Shown: positions 25,499-34,585 of the stretch, piece by piece
How the letters are laid out: every line of letters starts with the position of its first letter
Position numbering within the stretch: the first letter of the stretch is position 1
Assembly (NCBI RefSeq): GCF_007004655.1
Contig: NZ_ML660089.1
Coordinates: 186,001 to 250,000 of the forward strand
DNA length: 64,000 nt
DNA from: Exilibacterium tricleocarpae
GTDB lineage: Bacteria > Pseudomonadota > Gammaproteobacteria > Pseudomonadales > Cellvibrionaceae
Direction: 5' to 3'
Translations under genes and position numbers: made by a program
The notes under the pieces: generated by a model
Told to the model about the DNA's origin: nothing
Seen by the model: the letters and a program-made list of their open reading frames with translations, nothing else
The model's database searches: none

Positions 25499-25804
25499 AT
25501 GGCCATCAGTACGACAAAAAGCGCATCACAGGAAGTTACCATATTACTGGGTGATACCTTCGACTTTAGTTGCGTGGACGAATTTCGCCGCGCCTATGAG
25601 CAGGTTGATCACGCCGATTGCAAGCGCTTTGTCATCGACTTTCGCAACACGCAATACATGGACAGCTCGGCGCTGGGTATGCTGATCAATATGGAAAAAT
25701 TCTGGCGCGAGCACGAGGCCTCGATTTGCATTATCAATGCTAATCAACAACTTAAAAAGATATTCTCCATTTCCCGTTTCGACAAGAAATTCAATATCGA
25801 ATAG
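25499..25804 (+). CDS. hsbA: STAS-domain anti-sigma factor antagonist (HsbA-like)
   Basis: A single STAS domain of 101 residues. The phospho-acceptor loop is YMDSSALGML, with the conserved Ser targeted by serine kinases of partner-switch systems. The opening MAIST-SASQEVTILLGDTFDF and ending ISRFDKKFNI resemble Pseudomonas HsbA (PA3347), which when dephosphorylated binds the anti-sigma factor FlgM and when phosphorylated binds the diguanylate cyclase HsbD, so setting the balance of swimming and biofilm growth. The next gene, 18 bases on, encodes the matching phosphatase/kinase. The FlgM gene is 20 kb away in this window. The symbol is by similarity. Confidence 0.85.
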   Translation: MAISTTKSASQEVTILLGDTFDFSCVDEFRRAYEQVDHADCKRFVIDFRNTQYMDSSALGMLINMEKFWREHEASICIINANQQLKKIFSISRFDKKFNIE

Positions 25805-25822
25805 TCCGGCGAGGGTAGAGTA

Positions 25823-27520
25823 GTGAAAGTTCTCGTCGTTGATGATCACGGTTACAACCGCGAACTGATGGGTTTGATTTTATCCGATCACGGCTTTGAT
25901 TATGTCTGTGCCAGAGACGGCAGCCAGGCGTGTTCGCTATTCGATACGGAAGATGATATCGATATTGTGCTGATGGATGTCAATATGCCGGTAATGGATG
26001 GTTACCAGGCGACCAAAATCATGAAAGCGGATAGCCAGGATCGGTTTGTGCCGATTATCTTTGTCACCGCGATGGATAACGATAAAACCCTGCAGAAGTG
26101 CCTGGATGTCGGCGGCGATGATTTTGTGCCCAAACCCGTCAATGAAGCCGTGCTGGTGTCCAAGCTGCGCGCCCATCAGCGCACCGTGAACCTGCATCGA
26201 AGCCTCAGTGTGACCAATGAGAGGCTGGAGTATCACCAGCGGGTGATGGAGCGGGAGCACAGTATTGTCGAGCATGTGTTTCAAAACGGTATCAGGCGCA
26301 TCGATACCGCCTGTGAAAATGTCAACTTCCATGTGTCGCCGATGACCATGTTCAACGGCGACCTGCTGCTGTCTGCCCCCTCTCCCTCCGGCGGTGTCTA
26401 TGTGCTTTTGGGGGACTTCACCGGCCATGGCCTGTCGGCTGCCATCGGCTGCTTGCCGGTTTCTGATATCTTTTACGCCATGTCGGACAAACAGGCGGGA
26501 GTCGGCGATATCGCCAGTGAAATCAATGATCGGCTGGTTCGGTTGTTGCCCGATAATATGTTCTTTTGCGCCACCCTCATCGAGATGAACCAGGGGGGCG
26601 ATCGTCTCTCCATCTGGTCGGGCGGTATGAACGACCTGTTGTTGTTGGATCGGAGCGGGGCGATTGTCGACCGGATCGCAGCGCGAAACATGCCGCTGGG
26701 GGTGCTCGGTACCGAGGAGTTTGAGCGGGAGGCCGTGTTTTACCAGCCGCCGCCGGATACCCGCTTGTTTGCCTACACCGATGGGGTTATCGAAACCCGC
26801 AACCCGCAGGGCGAGATGTTCGGCGAAGACCGCCTGGCGCAACTGTTGAGTGCGCCGCTGGAACAGGGATTGACCTCCCTTTTTGAAGCGGTCAGTGCGT
26901 TTCGCGAGCAAGGCGAGCAGGACGACGATATATCTATGGTGGAAATTATCTGCCGTCCGGTATCCCACTGCAATCACAGCCGGGAGAGCCGTTACAGCGA
27001 CGTCGAACCAATTCGGACCGACGCTGCTGGTATCCTGCCCTGGTCCATCGACGTGGAACTGGCGCCACACCACCTGCGGCAGCCCGACACAGTAAAACGA
27101 CTGGTGAGTATGATCGCAGATGTGGAGGGGGCCGCTCCTCACAAAGACATACTCTACACGCTGCTCAGTGAAATGTACTCCAACGCGCTGGAACACGGCT
27201 TGTTGCAATTGGAATCCGTACAAAAGGAGACGACCGATGGTTTCTCAGCTTATTATCAGGCGCGCACAGAACGTTTGGAAGGATTGCAAAACGGCAAGTT
27301 ATCTTTCAATTTGCAAGTGATACCGGGGCCGGTCAATCGCTTGCAAATTAGTGTAACGGATACCGGACCCGGCTTTGACGTGGCTAAAGTACAGCAGTGC
27401 GACGACGACACCGATGATCTGCCCACAGGTCGCGGTATCGATTTGCTGCGTTCGCTCAGCGAAGCTGTAGAGTTCAGCAATGGCGGGCGCACCCTGACGC
27501 TGACCTATTTACTCGATTAG
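25823..27520 (+). CDS. hsbR: response regulator with PP2C-type phosphatase and HATPase kinase domains (HsbR-like)
   Basis: A 565-residue partner-switch regulator. Residues 1-120 are a receiver with phospho-acceptor Asp52 (LMDVNMPVMDG). A coiled linker leads to a SpoIIE/PP2C phosphatase at about 170-375 (YVLLGDFTGHGLSAAIG, LFAYTDGVIETR, QDDDISMVEI). An RsbW-like HATPase domain fills about 430-560 (LLSEMYSNALEHG, VTDTGPGFD, GRGIDLLRSLSEAVEF). In Pseudomonas, HsbR is switched by the histidine phosphotransfer protein HptB and dephosphorylates or phosphorylates HsbA. No HptB gene is visible here. It is translated 18 bases after hsbA and is convergent with bioA, 27 bases away. The kinase Asn and Gly boxes look intact. 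Confidence 0.9.
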   Translation: MKVLVVDDHGYNRELMGLILSDHGFDYVCARDGSQACSLFDTEDDIDIVLMDVNMPVMDGYQATKIMKADSQDRFVPIIFVTAMDNDKTLQKCLDVGGDDFVPKPVNEAVLVSKLRAHQRTVNLHRSLSVTNERLEYHQRVMEREHSIVEHVFQNGIRRIDTACENVNFHVSPMTMFNGDLLLSAPSPSGGVYVLLGDFTGHGLSAAIGCLPVSDIFYAMSDKQAGVGDIASEINDRLVRLLPDNMFFCATLIEMNQGGDRLSIWSGGMNDLLLLDRSGAIVDRIAARNMPLGVLGTEEFEREAVFYQPPPDTRLFAYTDGVIETRNPQGEMFGEDRLAQLLSAPLEQGLTSLFEAVSAFREQGEQDDDISMVEIICRPVSHCNHSRESRYSDVEPIRTDAAGILPWSIDVELAPHHLRQPDTVKRLVSMIADVEGAAPHKDILYTLLSEMYSNALEHGLLQLESVQKETTDGFSAYYQARTERLEGLQNGKLSFNLQVIPGPVNRLQISVTDTGPGFDVAKVQQCDDDTDDLPTGRGIDLLRSLSEAVEFSNGGRTLTLTYLLD

Positions 27521-27547
27521 GCGCCTTACGCGAGCTGCCCGAGGCGC

Positions 27548-28858
27548 TCAATTGCCCTCGATCACCTCCACCAGTGCCGCCGATAAATGCTCGAGGTCGG
27601 CCGGTTCGATAATGAACGGCGGCATGACATAGACCAGCTTGCCAAACGGCCTTACCCATACGCCCCGATCGACCAGTTGCCGCTGAAAACTCGCCATCTC
27701 CACCGGCGCGATCAACTCGACCACACCGATAGCGCCGAGCACCCGCACATCGGCAACCCCGGGTAGGGCCCGGCAGGGCTCGAGGACGGTCCGCAGGTGG
27801 CCCTCTATGGCGCCGACGCGCCGGCGCCACGGCGAGCGCAACAGCAGGCGAATACTGGCCACCGCCACCGCGCAGGCGAGGGGATTGCCCATGAATGTGG
27901 GGCCGTGCATAAACGCGCCGGCCTGCGAGCGGCAGATGCCGCTGCTGACCTTGTCGGTGCACAGGGTTGCGGCCAGAGTCATATACCCGCCGGTCAGGGC
28001 TTTGCCCAGGCACATGATGTCGGGACTGATACCGGCGTGCTCGCAGGCGAACAGCTTGCCGGTGCGGCCAAAGCCGGTGGCAATTTCGTCGGCAATCAGC
28101 AACACATCATAGTGATCGCACAATTCCCTTACCCGTTTGAGGTAAGTGGGTGAGTAGAAGCGCATGCCGCCGGCGCCCTGGACAATGGGCTCGAGAATAA
28201 ATGCTGCAAGTTGTTCATGGTGGTCGGCGAGTAACTGCGCTGCGTCAGCGATGTATTTTTCATCCCAGGCCTGGTTGAAACCGCAACCGGGGGCCTCGGC
28301 GAATACCTGTTGTGGTAGCACACTGCTGAACAGATGATGCATGCCGGTGACCGGGTCGCACACGGACATAGCGCCGAAGGTATCGCCGTGGTAGCCCGAG
28401 CGCACGGTCAGCAGCCGTGTTTTTTGCGCCCGGCCCTGGGCGTGCCAGTACTGCAGTGCCATTTTGATGGCGACCTCTACCGCCACCGAACCGGAGTCGG
28501 AGAGAAACACCCGGGTGAGCTCGGCCGGTGTCAGCTCGACCAATAACTGAACCAGCTCTGCCGCCGGCGGATGGGTAATGCCGCCGAACATGACATGGGA
28601 CATCTCCTCCATCTGTCGTTGCAGCGCGGCGTTGAGTTCAGGGTGGTTGTAGCCGTGCAGCGCACACCACCAGGAGGACATACCGTCGATCAATGTTCTG
28701 CCGTCGGCCAGATGCAGCCGCACGCCCCGGGCGCTGACCACCGGATAGTTGGGATGCGGCGAGGGGATGGCGGTATAAGGATGCCAGATATGTTCGCGAT
28801 CGATTTGCAGCAGCGCGTCGGTGCTGAGCGGATCGGTCAGAGGGGGTGTTAGCGTCAT
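27548..28858 (-). CDS. bioA: adenosylmethionine-8-amino-7-oxononanoate aminotransferase
   Basis: PLP enzyme of biotin synthesis that transfers an amino group from S-adenosylmethionine to KAPA, giving DAPA. The 436-residue class III aminotransferase shows HIWHPYTAI at the N-terminus, [73 protein letters not shown] and the PLP lysine in [10 protein letters not shown]. The length is normal. No other biotin genes are in the window, so bioA is unlinked here. It lies downstream of the PilZ gene at 29015-29785 on the same strand, with 156 bases between. Confidence 0.96.
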   Translation of the reverse strand: MTLTPPLTDPLSTDALLQIDREHIWHPYTAIPSPHPNYPVVSARGVRLHLADGRTLIDGMSSWWCALHGYNHPELNAALQRQMEEMSHVMFGGITHPPAAELVQLLVELTPAELTRVFLSDSGSVAVEVAIKMALQYWHAQGRAQKTRLLTVRSGYHGDTFGAMSVCDPVTGMHHLFSSVLPQQVFAEAPGCGFNQAWDEKYIADAAQLLADHHEQLAAFILEPIVQGAGGMRFYSPTYLKRVRELCDHYDVLLIADEIATGFGRTGKLFACEHAGISPDIMCLGKALTGGYMTLAATLCTDKVSSGICRSQAGAFMHGPTFMGNPLACAVAVASIRLLLRSPWRRRVGAIEGHLRTVLEPCRALPGVADVRVLGAIGVVELIAPVEMASFQRQLVDRGVWVRPFGKLVYVMPPFIIEPADLEHLSAALVEVIEGN

Positions 28859-29014
28859 GGTCTGTGCAGTGAGTGGGTCGGGGGCGCTATGTTACCGGAT
28901 TTTGCCGCCGTTTTGCCAGGTGCCGACCCGGGGCGCCGGCCGCGCGGGTGCAACCACCGTGGTGCCGTTGCAGTGTGATCGACGGTTGTGCATTTGCGCC
29001 GTTGTGAATTCCTG

Positions 29015-29785
29015 TCAGGCCGCTTTGGTTTTCCTCTCTATCAAGGTGCTGACGAAGGCCTCCAACTGTATGCGTTGGTGTGCAGGCATATCGACAAATT
29101 CCACACTGAGCTGGGTATGGCGGTGGGGGCGGCGGCAAAAGCGGAAGCCTTTCACCCGCGCCTGGCAGCGGACGCGAAAGTCCCGGTTAAACTGAAACTC
29201 CAGCAGCGGCAGGGCCTGGTCACAGTGGAGCTGGTCCAGCAGATTGCCGCCGATACGCAGGCGCATGCCGCCGGCTGACAGGTTTTGCGCGGTGGCAAAC
29301 CAGGGTGTGGACCACGGCGATTTGAGCCGCACCGTCAGTGGTTGCGGTTGACGCAAGTCCACCCGCGGCCAGCGGCGACGCTGGCGATAGCCCACCTCTT
29401 TTGGCAGCTTCAGCGTATAGAGCGGCGCGGTCTGGGCCTGCTCGATATCGATGACCGGTGCGCTGAAGCTCAGGACTTGGCCATTGTGGTGATGGCGCAG
29501 GGTCAATGCATCGCCCACCTGCACCGGTGCGGTCGGGTTGGCGGGAAACAGGTCATCGAGCATAAACAGGCCGGCGACCACGTTGACGTCGAGAATCATA
29601 CTCTGATAGCGCTCACCGGTTTGATCGTTGATGACCTCCAGGAGCTGGCGTTTTTCGAGCAGGGTCATCAGCGGTGAATAGTGATGGAGTCGCGATACCG
29701 ATCCCGGTTCGGTCGCGCTCGCCGCTGACGCCGATGCTGACTCCGGTCGATAAAACTTGCGCAACACGCTCTGTAACAATGACAT
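29015..29785 (-). CDS. YcgR-like PilZ-domain protein (c-di-GMP receptor)
   Basis: A cytoplasmic protein of about 256 residues. The N-terminal YcgR-type barrel (RLHHYSPLMTLLEKRQLLEV through about residue 130) is followed by a PilZ domain with both c-di-GMP-binding signatures: RQRRRWPRVDL (RxxxR) and NLSAGGMRLRIGG (D/NxSxxG). Such proteins act as flagellar brakes or relay c-di-GMP to other targets. ATG 29785 is strongly favoured because AGGAGG lies about 11 bases upstream; the frame from 29812 would put that site inside the coding region. It is distinct from the flgZ-type PilZ gene at 44671. Confidence 0.88.
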   Translation of the reverse strand: MSLLQSVLRKFYRPESASASAASATEPGSVSRLHHYSPLMTLLEKRQLLEVINDQTGERYQSMILDVNVVAGLFMLDDLFPANPTAPVQVGDALTLRHHHNGQVLSFSAPVIDIEQAQTAPLYTLKLPKEVGYRQRRRWPRVDLRQPQPLTVRLKSPWSTPWFATAQNLSAGGMRLRIGGNLLDQLHCDQALPLLEFQFNRDFRVRCQARVKGFRFCRRPHRHTQLSVEFVDMPAHQRIQLEAFVSTLIERKTKAA

Positions 29786-30016
29786 GGTCCCCGTATCCTC
29801 CTCTGGGGTCATAAAAAATGAACAGGCAGTGAATGTGCAATACGCCTGCCGCTGGAGAGTTGTCTTTACTTCTTACCTCAACCCGCTTTTTTACCTTGTT
29901 CCACCTTTTCCCTTTAATCCGCTGTTCCTTATAATCCGCTGTTCCCTTAACTCATCCGTGCAAGCGCTGTGCCAGCGATCCAGTCCCGCAGCGTGCAGGT
30001 TTGTGCAGGGGGCCCG

Positions 30017-30047
30017 GGCCTGCGGCGGCAAGCCGCTGCCGCAGGCC
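30017..30047. other. GC-rich hairpin in the gene-free stretch 29786-30204
   Basis: GGCCTGCGGC and GCCGCAGGCC are a perfect 10-bp inverted repeat around an 11-base loop, with a further GGC/GCC pair inside. The rest of the 420-base stretch contains a tandem duplication of TAATCCGCTGTTCC near 29916-29946 and a TATAAT word nearby. It separates the divergent PilZ gene and the cyclase gene; no function is evident. Confidence 0.5.
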
Positions 30048-30204
30048 GGCAGCGGCCGGCACTTTATTCTTCTTTTTACCCCGGGCGTTGCGGGCCGGTC
30101 GGGATAGAATCGCCGCTGCCGCTTCGCCTCGCGTTCGACAACAGTTGACCTGCACTGTGTTAAGATTACCGCGGCGACGATTACAGGCGACGGTTCGGTT
30201 GAAT

Positions 30205-31719
30205 ATGCAAGACATGCACAAAACCCTGCCCGCGGCGAACGACAACCGCGGTTTTTTTTCCACGCTGGTCGCTTTGCCGCGGCGCCTGCCGATCGCCTAC
30301 AAAATGGCTGTCAGTTTCTCGCTGCTGATTATTCTCGGTATGGGCGCGCTCGGCGCGGCTGTTATTCATTACCAGGAAGACCTGATGCGCCGCCAGATCG
30401 AGTCTTACGGTGCGACCATTGTCGGCCAGTACGCGGCTACCGCCATCGATCCCGTGTTTACCGATAACCAGTTCGATATGCAGGTGCTGACGGCCAACCT
30501 GGTCAAAGATCACCGCATCGAAGGGGCGGCGCTGGTGGACCCGAAAGGAGAGAGACTCGCCGGGGAGGGCCTGGTGCCCGAGCCGCTGGTGGACTATGTG
30601 CCGCATACGGAGCTGCAGTCGGTGACCTGGCAGGGCCAGTCGCTGTTGAACGTCCCGCACCAGTTGGTCTCTTTTTTTGCCCCGGTACAGTTTCGGCAGG
30701 TTACCGCCGGGCAGGCTATCATTACCTTGTCACTGGCGGATGTTCAGTACAGCTTCCGCCAGACGATTCACACCCTGCTGGCGGCGACCGCCCTGATGAT
30801 GCTGTTCAGTGTGATTATCGCCTACTGGATGGGCAAGCGCATGGGGCGGCCGATAAAGACACTGGTGATGGCTACCGACGAACTGGGGCAGGGCAATCTG
30901 AATGTGCAGCTGCCCGAAGACCGCGGCGATGAATTCGGTCGGCTGAACCAGGCGGTCAATCGCATGGTGCGCAATATGCGCGAGAAAAACCAGGTCGAAG
31001 GTGTCCTGAACCGGCTGGTGGCGGGCGATGTGGCGCAGCAAGTGCTCAGTGATTTAAATGACGTGGGCATCGGCAGCCAGCGGGTCGAGGCCTCGGTGCT
31101 GTTTGTGGATATCGTCGGTTTTACCTCGCTGTCGGAGCGCCTGGCGCCCGAGGTGGTGGTGGATTTGCTCAACGAGTATTTCGCCTACTTTACCCAGTGC
31201 AGCCAGTTGTATATGGGCATGGTGGATAAATTTATCGGCGATTGTGCGATGATTATTTTCGGCGCACCGCGTCCCAACCCCGACCACCGGTTTGACGCCA
31301 TCGCCTGCGCCGTGATGATTCAGCGCCTGCTGGAGCGGGTCAACAAGCGCCGCCACCAACTCGGCCAACCCCGGGTCTGCGTGCGTATCGGGATTAACAG
31401 CGGTGAGATGATGGCCGGTATGGTGGGTGCCGATCAGCGCATGGAGTACACGGTGGTGGGCGATGCAGTGAACCTGGCCTCGCGGCTGTGCAGCCTGGGT
31501 CAGCCCGACGATATCGTGGTCGGTGGCGACGTCATAGAGCGACTTGAGCGACCCGGTCGCGTGACTGCCGAACCGTTTCGCCAAATGAAAGTCAAAGGCG
31601 TGACCGCGATGGTGTCTGCCTACCGTATCGAAGCGTTGGCCAGTCGTTATGAGCAGTCGATAGATGAGATGATTGATGGGCTGCTCACCACGACGGACCA
31701 GCCACCGAAGGCGATTTAA
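30205..31719 (+). CDS. class III adenylate/guanylate cyclase, membrane-bound with HAMP
   Basis: About 504 residues. A first membrane helix lies at about 34-55 (MAVSFSLLIILGMGALGAAV), followed by a periplasmic domain of about 145 residues, a second helix (LLAATALMMLFSVIIAYWMG) and a HAMP linker (GRPIKTLVMATDELGQGNLN). The catalytic domain follows: LFVDIVGFTSLSERL with metal-binding Asp, DKFIGDCAMIIFGAP with the second Asp, and VRIGINSGEMMAGMVGA, then YTVVGDAVNLASRL. It would make cAMP (or, less likely, cGMP) in response to a periplasmic signal. I chose ATG 30205; the longer frame to 30001 is GC-rich non-coding sequence. A TPR lipoprotein starts 2 bases after its stop, so the two are an operon. 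Confidence 0.92.
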   Translation: MQDMHKTLPAANDNRGFFSTLVALPRRLPIAYKMAVSFSLLIILGMGALGAAVIHYQEDLMRRQIESYGATIVGQYAATAIDPVFTDNQFDMQVLTANLVKDHRIEGAALVDPKGERLAGEGLVPEPLVDYVPHTELQSVTWQGQSLLNVPHQLVSFFAPVQFRQVTAGQAIITLSLADVQYSFRQTIHTLLAATALMMLFSVIIAYWMGKRMGRPIKTLVMATDELGQGNLNVQLPEDRGDEFGRLNQAVNRMVRNMREKNQVEGVLNRLVAGDVAQQVLSDLNDVGIGSQRVEASVLFVDIVGFTSLSERLAPEVVVDLLNEYFAYFTQCSQLYMGMVDKFIGDCAMIIFGAPRPNPDHRFDAIACAVMIQRLLERVNKRRHQLGQPRVCVRIGINSGEMMAGMVGADQRMEYTVVGDAVNLASRLCSLGQPDDIVVGGDVIERLERPGRVTAEPFRQMKVKGVTAMVSAYRIEALASRYEQSIDEMIDGLLTTTDQPPKAI

Positions 31720-31720
31720 G

Positions 31721-32785
31721 ATGATGCGTTGTTTGCTTGTACTGCTGTCAATAGCTCCGCTGCTGGTGGCCTGCGGCCACCTCCCGCGCAGTATTGACCG
31801 GGTGGCACTGGTAGACCAGTTGGTACAGCAGCAGGAGTACGGCCAGGCGCGTCGAGAGCTGGCCGATCTCGATACCAGCGATCCGCAGTTTGCCGCCCTC
31901 GCCAACCGGCGCCGGGCCCTGCGGCCGCTGATCCAGCAATTCGAAGCGAACACGGTGCGCGAGTCCGAGCAACTGCAACGGCGGAACCAGTGGGTGGAAG
32001 CCCTGGCGGTGATTGACAACGGCCTGCAAAAGCTGGTCGACAGCGACCGTTTACAGGCGGCGCGCGGGCGGGTGCTGCTGGGACGCGACCGCTACCTGGA
32101 GGCCATCGAAACCGAGTTGCAATTGCGACAAGGGGAGTTGCTGGCGAAGCAGCAGACGCTGCTGGAGCGGCGCGCTAAGGCGAAACCGGGCAATATACGG
32201 TACCGCTTGGAGCTGTGGCGGCAGCGCCGGAAGAGCGCCGATATCACCGACCAGCTTATCGCCTGCGCCAGTGGTCAAAGCGCCGGGTCGGCACTGGCGG
32301 CGGACTGCCTGAAGGTGGCCGAATCCCTTGATCAGTCGCCGGAACAGGCGCAGAGGCTGGCGCAATTGCGGTCGGGTCTTCAGAGCAAAAAAATGATCCA
32401 CACCCGGCCGCCGCGGTCCTCTGAGCCGGGTGTCAATGCGCAGCGCGAGCTGAGTGTGCTGAAACAGGAATATCGGGACCTGGTGGATGCGCGCTGGTGG
32501 CCGCAGGCACAGCAAAAAATGCTGGAGCTGCAGGCCCGGGCACCCGCCGGCGACAAGGAGGTTGAGACCTGGTCACTGAAGCTTCAGGAGAGCATCGACT
32601 CTGAGGTGCAATTGTTCCTCAAGCTGGGACAGACATACTACAGTCAGGGCTCCTTGCAACGGGCGCTACAAGCCTGGCGCTACGCCGCCGATCTGGCACC
32701 CGATGACCAGGAAGTGCAGGCCCATATCGGCCGGGTCCAGCGCTTTTTGGAAAAACTCCAACGCCTGGACGCCGCCGAAGGGTGA
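31721..32785 (+). CDS. TPR-containing lipoprotein, partner of the adenylate cyclase
   Basis: A 354-residue lipoprotein. The signal peptide MMRCLLVLLSIAPLLVAC ends in a lipobox (LVAC) with Gly after the Cys. The mature chain is helical, with TPR-like repeats (DQLVQQQEYGQARRELADL, GQTYYSQGSLQRALQAWRYA, DLAPDDQEVQAHIG). It starts directly after the cyclase stop (TAAG ATG), so the two are almost certainly co-translated. The residue after the lipidated Cys is Gly, not the Asp of inner-membrane retention, which suggests outer-membrane location. It may present a signal to the periplasmic domain of the cyclase; that is inference from gene order. Confidence 0.82.
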   Translation: MMRCLLVLLSIAPLLVACGHLPRSIDRVALVDQLVQQQEYGQARRELADLDTSDPQFAALANRRRALRPLIQQFEANTVRESEQLQRRNQWVEALAVIDNGLQKLVDSDRLQAARGRVLLGRDRYLEAIETELQLRQGELLAKQQTLLERRAKAKPGNIRYRLELWRQRRKSADITDQLIACASGQSAGSALAADCLKVAESLDQSPEQAQRLAQLRSGLQSKKMIHTRPPRSSEPGVNAQRELSVLKQEYRDLVDARWWPQAQQKMLELQARAPAGDKEVETWSLKLQESIDSEVQLFLKLGQTYYSQGSLQRALQAWRYAADLAPDDQEVQAHIGRVQRFLEKLQRLDAAEG

Positions 32786-32882
32786 CTTTCCCCGCCGCTT
32801 AAAATCCGTACAATAGGCTCCCCAATCGCCCGCTGCCGGCAGCGGGCGATATGTCAATTGGCCGCCAGGACCTTACTTGCCC

Positions 32883-33851
32883 ATGAACGATAACCAGAGC
32901 CGCCAGGACCGCGTCGAATTTAACAAACTGCAAAAGCGCCTGCGCCGTCAGGCCGGCAGCGCCATTATCGACTACGACATGATTGTCGAGGGCGACCGGA
33001 TTATGGTCTGTCTCTCCGGGGGTAAGGATTCCTACTGCATGTTGGATATCCTGCTGCACCTGCAGAAAACCGCCCCGGTCTCCTTCGAGCTGATAGCCGT
33101 CAATATGGACCAGAAGCAACCGGGCTTCCCGGAGGAGGTCCTGCCCGGGTACCTGGCCTCACTTGGCGTGCCCTATCACATTGTCGAGCGCGACACCTAC
33201 AGCGTGGTAAAGGCGGTGATTCCCGAGGGCAAGACTACCTGCGGACTCTGCTCGCGGTTGCGCCGCGGTACCCTGTACGGCTTTGCCGAACAGATCGGGG
33301 CTACCAAGATTGCGCTCGGCCACCATAAAGATGACATCGTCGAGACTTTGTTCCTGAACCTGTTTTACGGCGGTCGCCTGAAGGCGATGCCGCCCAAGCT
33401 GCTGGCCGATGATCGCCGCAATGTCGTTATCAGGCCGCTGGCCTACTGCCGGGAGGCGGACCTGGCGCGTTATGCCGAGCACCGCCGGTACCCGATTATT
33501 CCCTGTAACCTCTGCGGCTCCCAGGAAAACCTGCAACGCCAGGCCATCAAAGCCATGTTGCAGACCTGGGATCGGCAGGACCCCGGGCGCACCGAGACTA
33601 TTTTTTCCGCCCTGCAGCGGGTCTCGCCGTCCCAGCTGGCCGATAGCGACCTGTTTGACTTTAGTCGTTTGCAGATCGACCGCAGCTCGCCGCCGTCCCC
33701 TCGCACCCCGCCGATGGCGGGCCCTGTTGTGGTCGAGCCGCCATCCGCTGTCAATGCCGCCACTGACCCCGCCACTGATCCCGCCACTGATCCCGCCACT
33801 GATCCCGCTACTACGGCGGATGTCGACTTTATTGACACCGTCAATCTCTAG
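32883..33851 (+). CDS. ttcA: tRNA 2-thiocytidine biosynthesis protein TtcA
   Basis: Fe-S enzyme that thiolates cytidine 32 in certain tRNAs. The PP-loop SGGKDS is at about 47-52 (numbered from ATG 32883) and the cysteine pairs CGLCSR and CNLCGS ligate the cluster. [20 protein letters not shown] is the family signature. The core ends near residue 260. The last 60 residues are an unusual extension rich in Pro, Ala and Thr with four copies of a 12-bp repeat (TDPA four times), absent from most TtcA proteins. The frame can also begin at TTG 32877. It stands alone between the TPR lipoprotein and a small hypothetical gene. Confidence 0.95.
   Translation: MNDNQSRQDRVEFNKLQKRLRRQAGSAIIDYDMIVEGDRIMVCLSGGKDSYCMLDILLHLQKTAPVSFELIAVNMDQKQPGFPEEVLPGYLASLGVPYHIVERDTYSVVKAVIPEGKTTCGLCSRLRRGTLYGFAEQIGATKIALGHHKDDIVETLFLNLFYGGRLKAMPPKLLADDRRNVVIRPLAYCREADLARYAEHRRYPIIPCNLCGSQENLQRQAIKAMLQTWDRQDPGRTETIFSALQRVSPSQLADSDLFDFSRLQIDRSSPPSPRTPPMAGPVVVEPPSAVNAATDPATDPATDPATDPATTADVDFIDTVNL
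33759..33806 (+). repeat. 12-bp tandem repeat, four copies, within ttcA
   Basis: GCCACTGAYCCC repeated four times in frame near the ttcA 3' end, encoding ATDP each time. The first copy differs from the others by one base. It is likely to change in copy number by slippage. Confidence 0.9.
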
Positions 33852-34069
33852 CCGGTCACGAGCCCGCGCCGGCCTGTACCGGGTGGCAATTTACAAATAG
33901 CCGGTATCAGGGGCTAATTAGCGTGTTTTAACGGCATTTCCACTTTTTTCCCGACCTTTAGCCGAATGCTTCCCGACCAGGGCAGCGGTGTTCGTCATCT
34001 TGGCGCGTAATATGCTTTAGAGCTATCCGGAAAAACTCCCCTGTAGATAGAGGCAAATCCGGTTACTTT

Positions 34070-34438
34070 ATGGACAGTAAACTTTACGAAGTTGTTTACA
34101 TCGATAAATTTGATCAGCGCGAGGAGGCCAGCGCTGTCGGCTGGCGGTTTCGCCGCTTGTTTGGTCTGGACAACCGGACCATCGCCAAGCTGGGCAGCGG
34201 CAAGCCGATTATTCTAAAGAAAAATATCCCTTTCAATATGGCCGCCCAGCTAAAGCGTCTGGTGGAGGCCATTGGCGGGGTTTGCTGGGTACAGCCGGTG
34301 CCGAAAAACGGTGCCGGGCACGAACGCCGCCGCCTGCAGCGGCGCCGGCAGTCGAACCGGCGCGGCGGCCAGCGCGCCGATAGCGCCCTTGCCGAGCGCC
34401 GTATCAGTCCCGGCCGGCGTTCTACCGACTGGTTGTAG
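34070..34438 (+). CDS. small protein with L7/L12 C-terminal-like domain and Arg-rich tail
   Basis: A 122-residue protein of unknown function. Residues 1-76 contain FGLDNRTIAKLGSGKPIILK and NIPFNMAAQLKRLVEAIGGV. This resembles the ribosomal protein L7/L12 C-terminal fold: a strand, a helix that carries AAQLKRLVEAIGG, and a closing strand CWVQPV. Residues 80-120 are Arg-rich and probably disordered (RRRLQRRRQSNRRGGQRA), with a possible nucleic-acid contact. It stands alone, with a 218-base gap upstream. The fold assignment is by eye. Confidence 0.7.
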   Translation: MDSKLYEVVYIDKFDQREEASAVGWRFRRLFGLDNRTIAKLGSGKPIILKKNIPFNMAAQLKRLVEAIGGVCWVQPVPKNGAGHERRRLQRRRQSNRRGGQRADSALAERRISPGRRSTDWL

Positions 34439-34585
34439 CCGGACTGACGCAGCCCGGATAGCGGTTTCAGATACCGTTGGATACTGAAAGGATTGCCTCG
34501 CCGTTCGTCAATAGACGATGATAGCGGTTGTGGTCGGCAGGTGCCGTTGCCGCCGCCGCACCAGGGACTAATAACAAGGCAGAGC

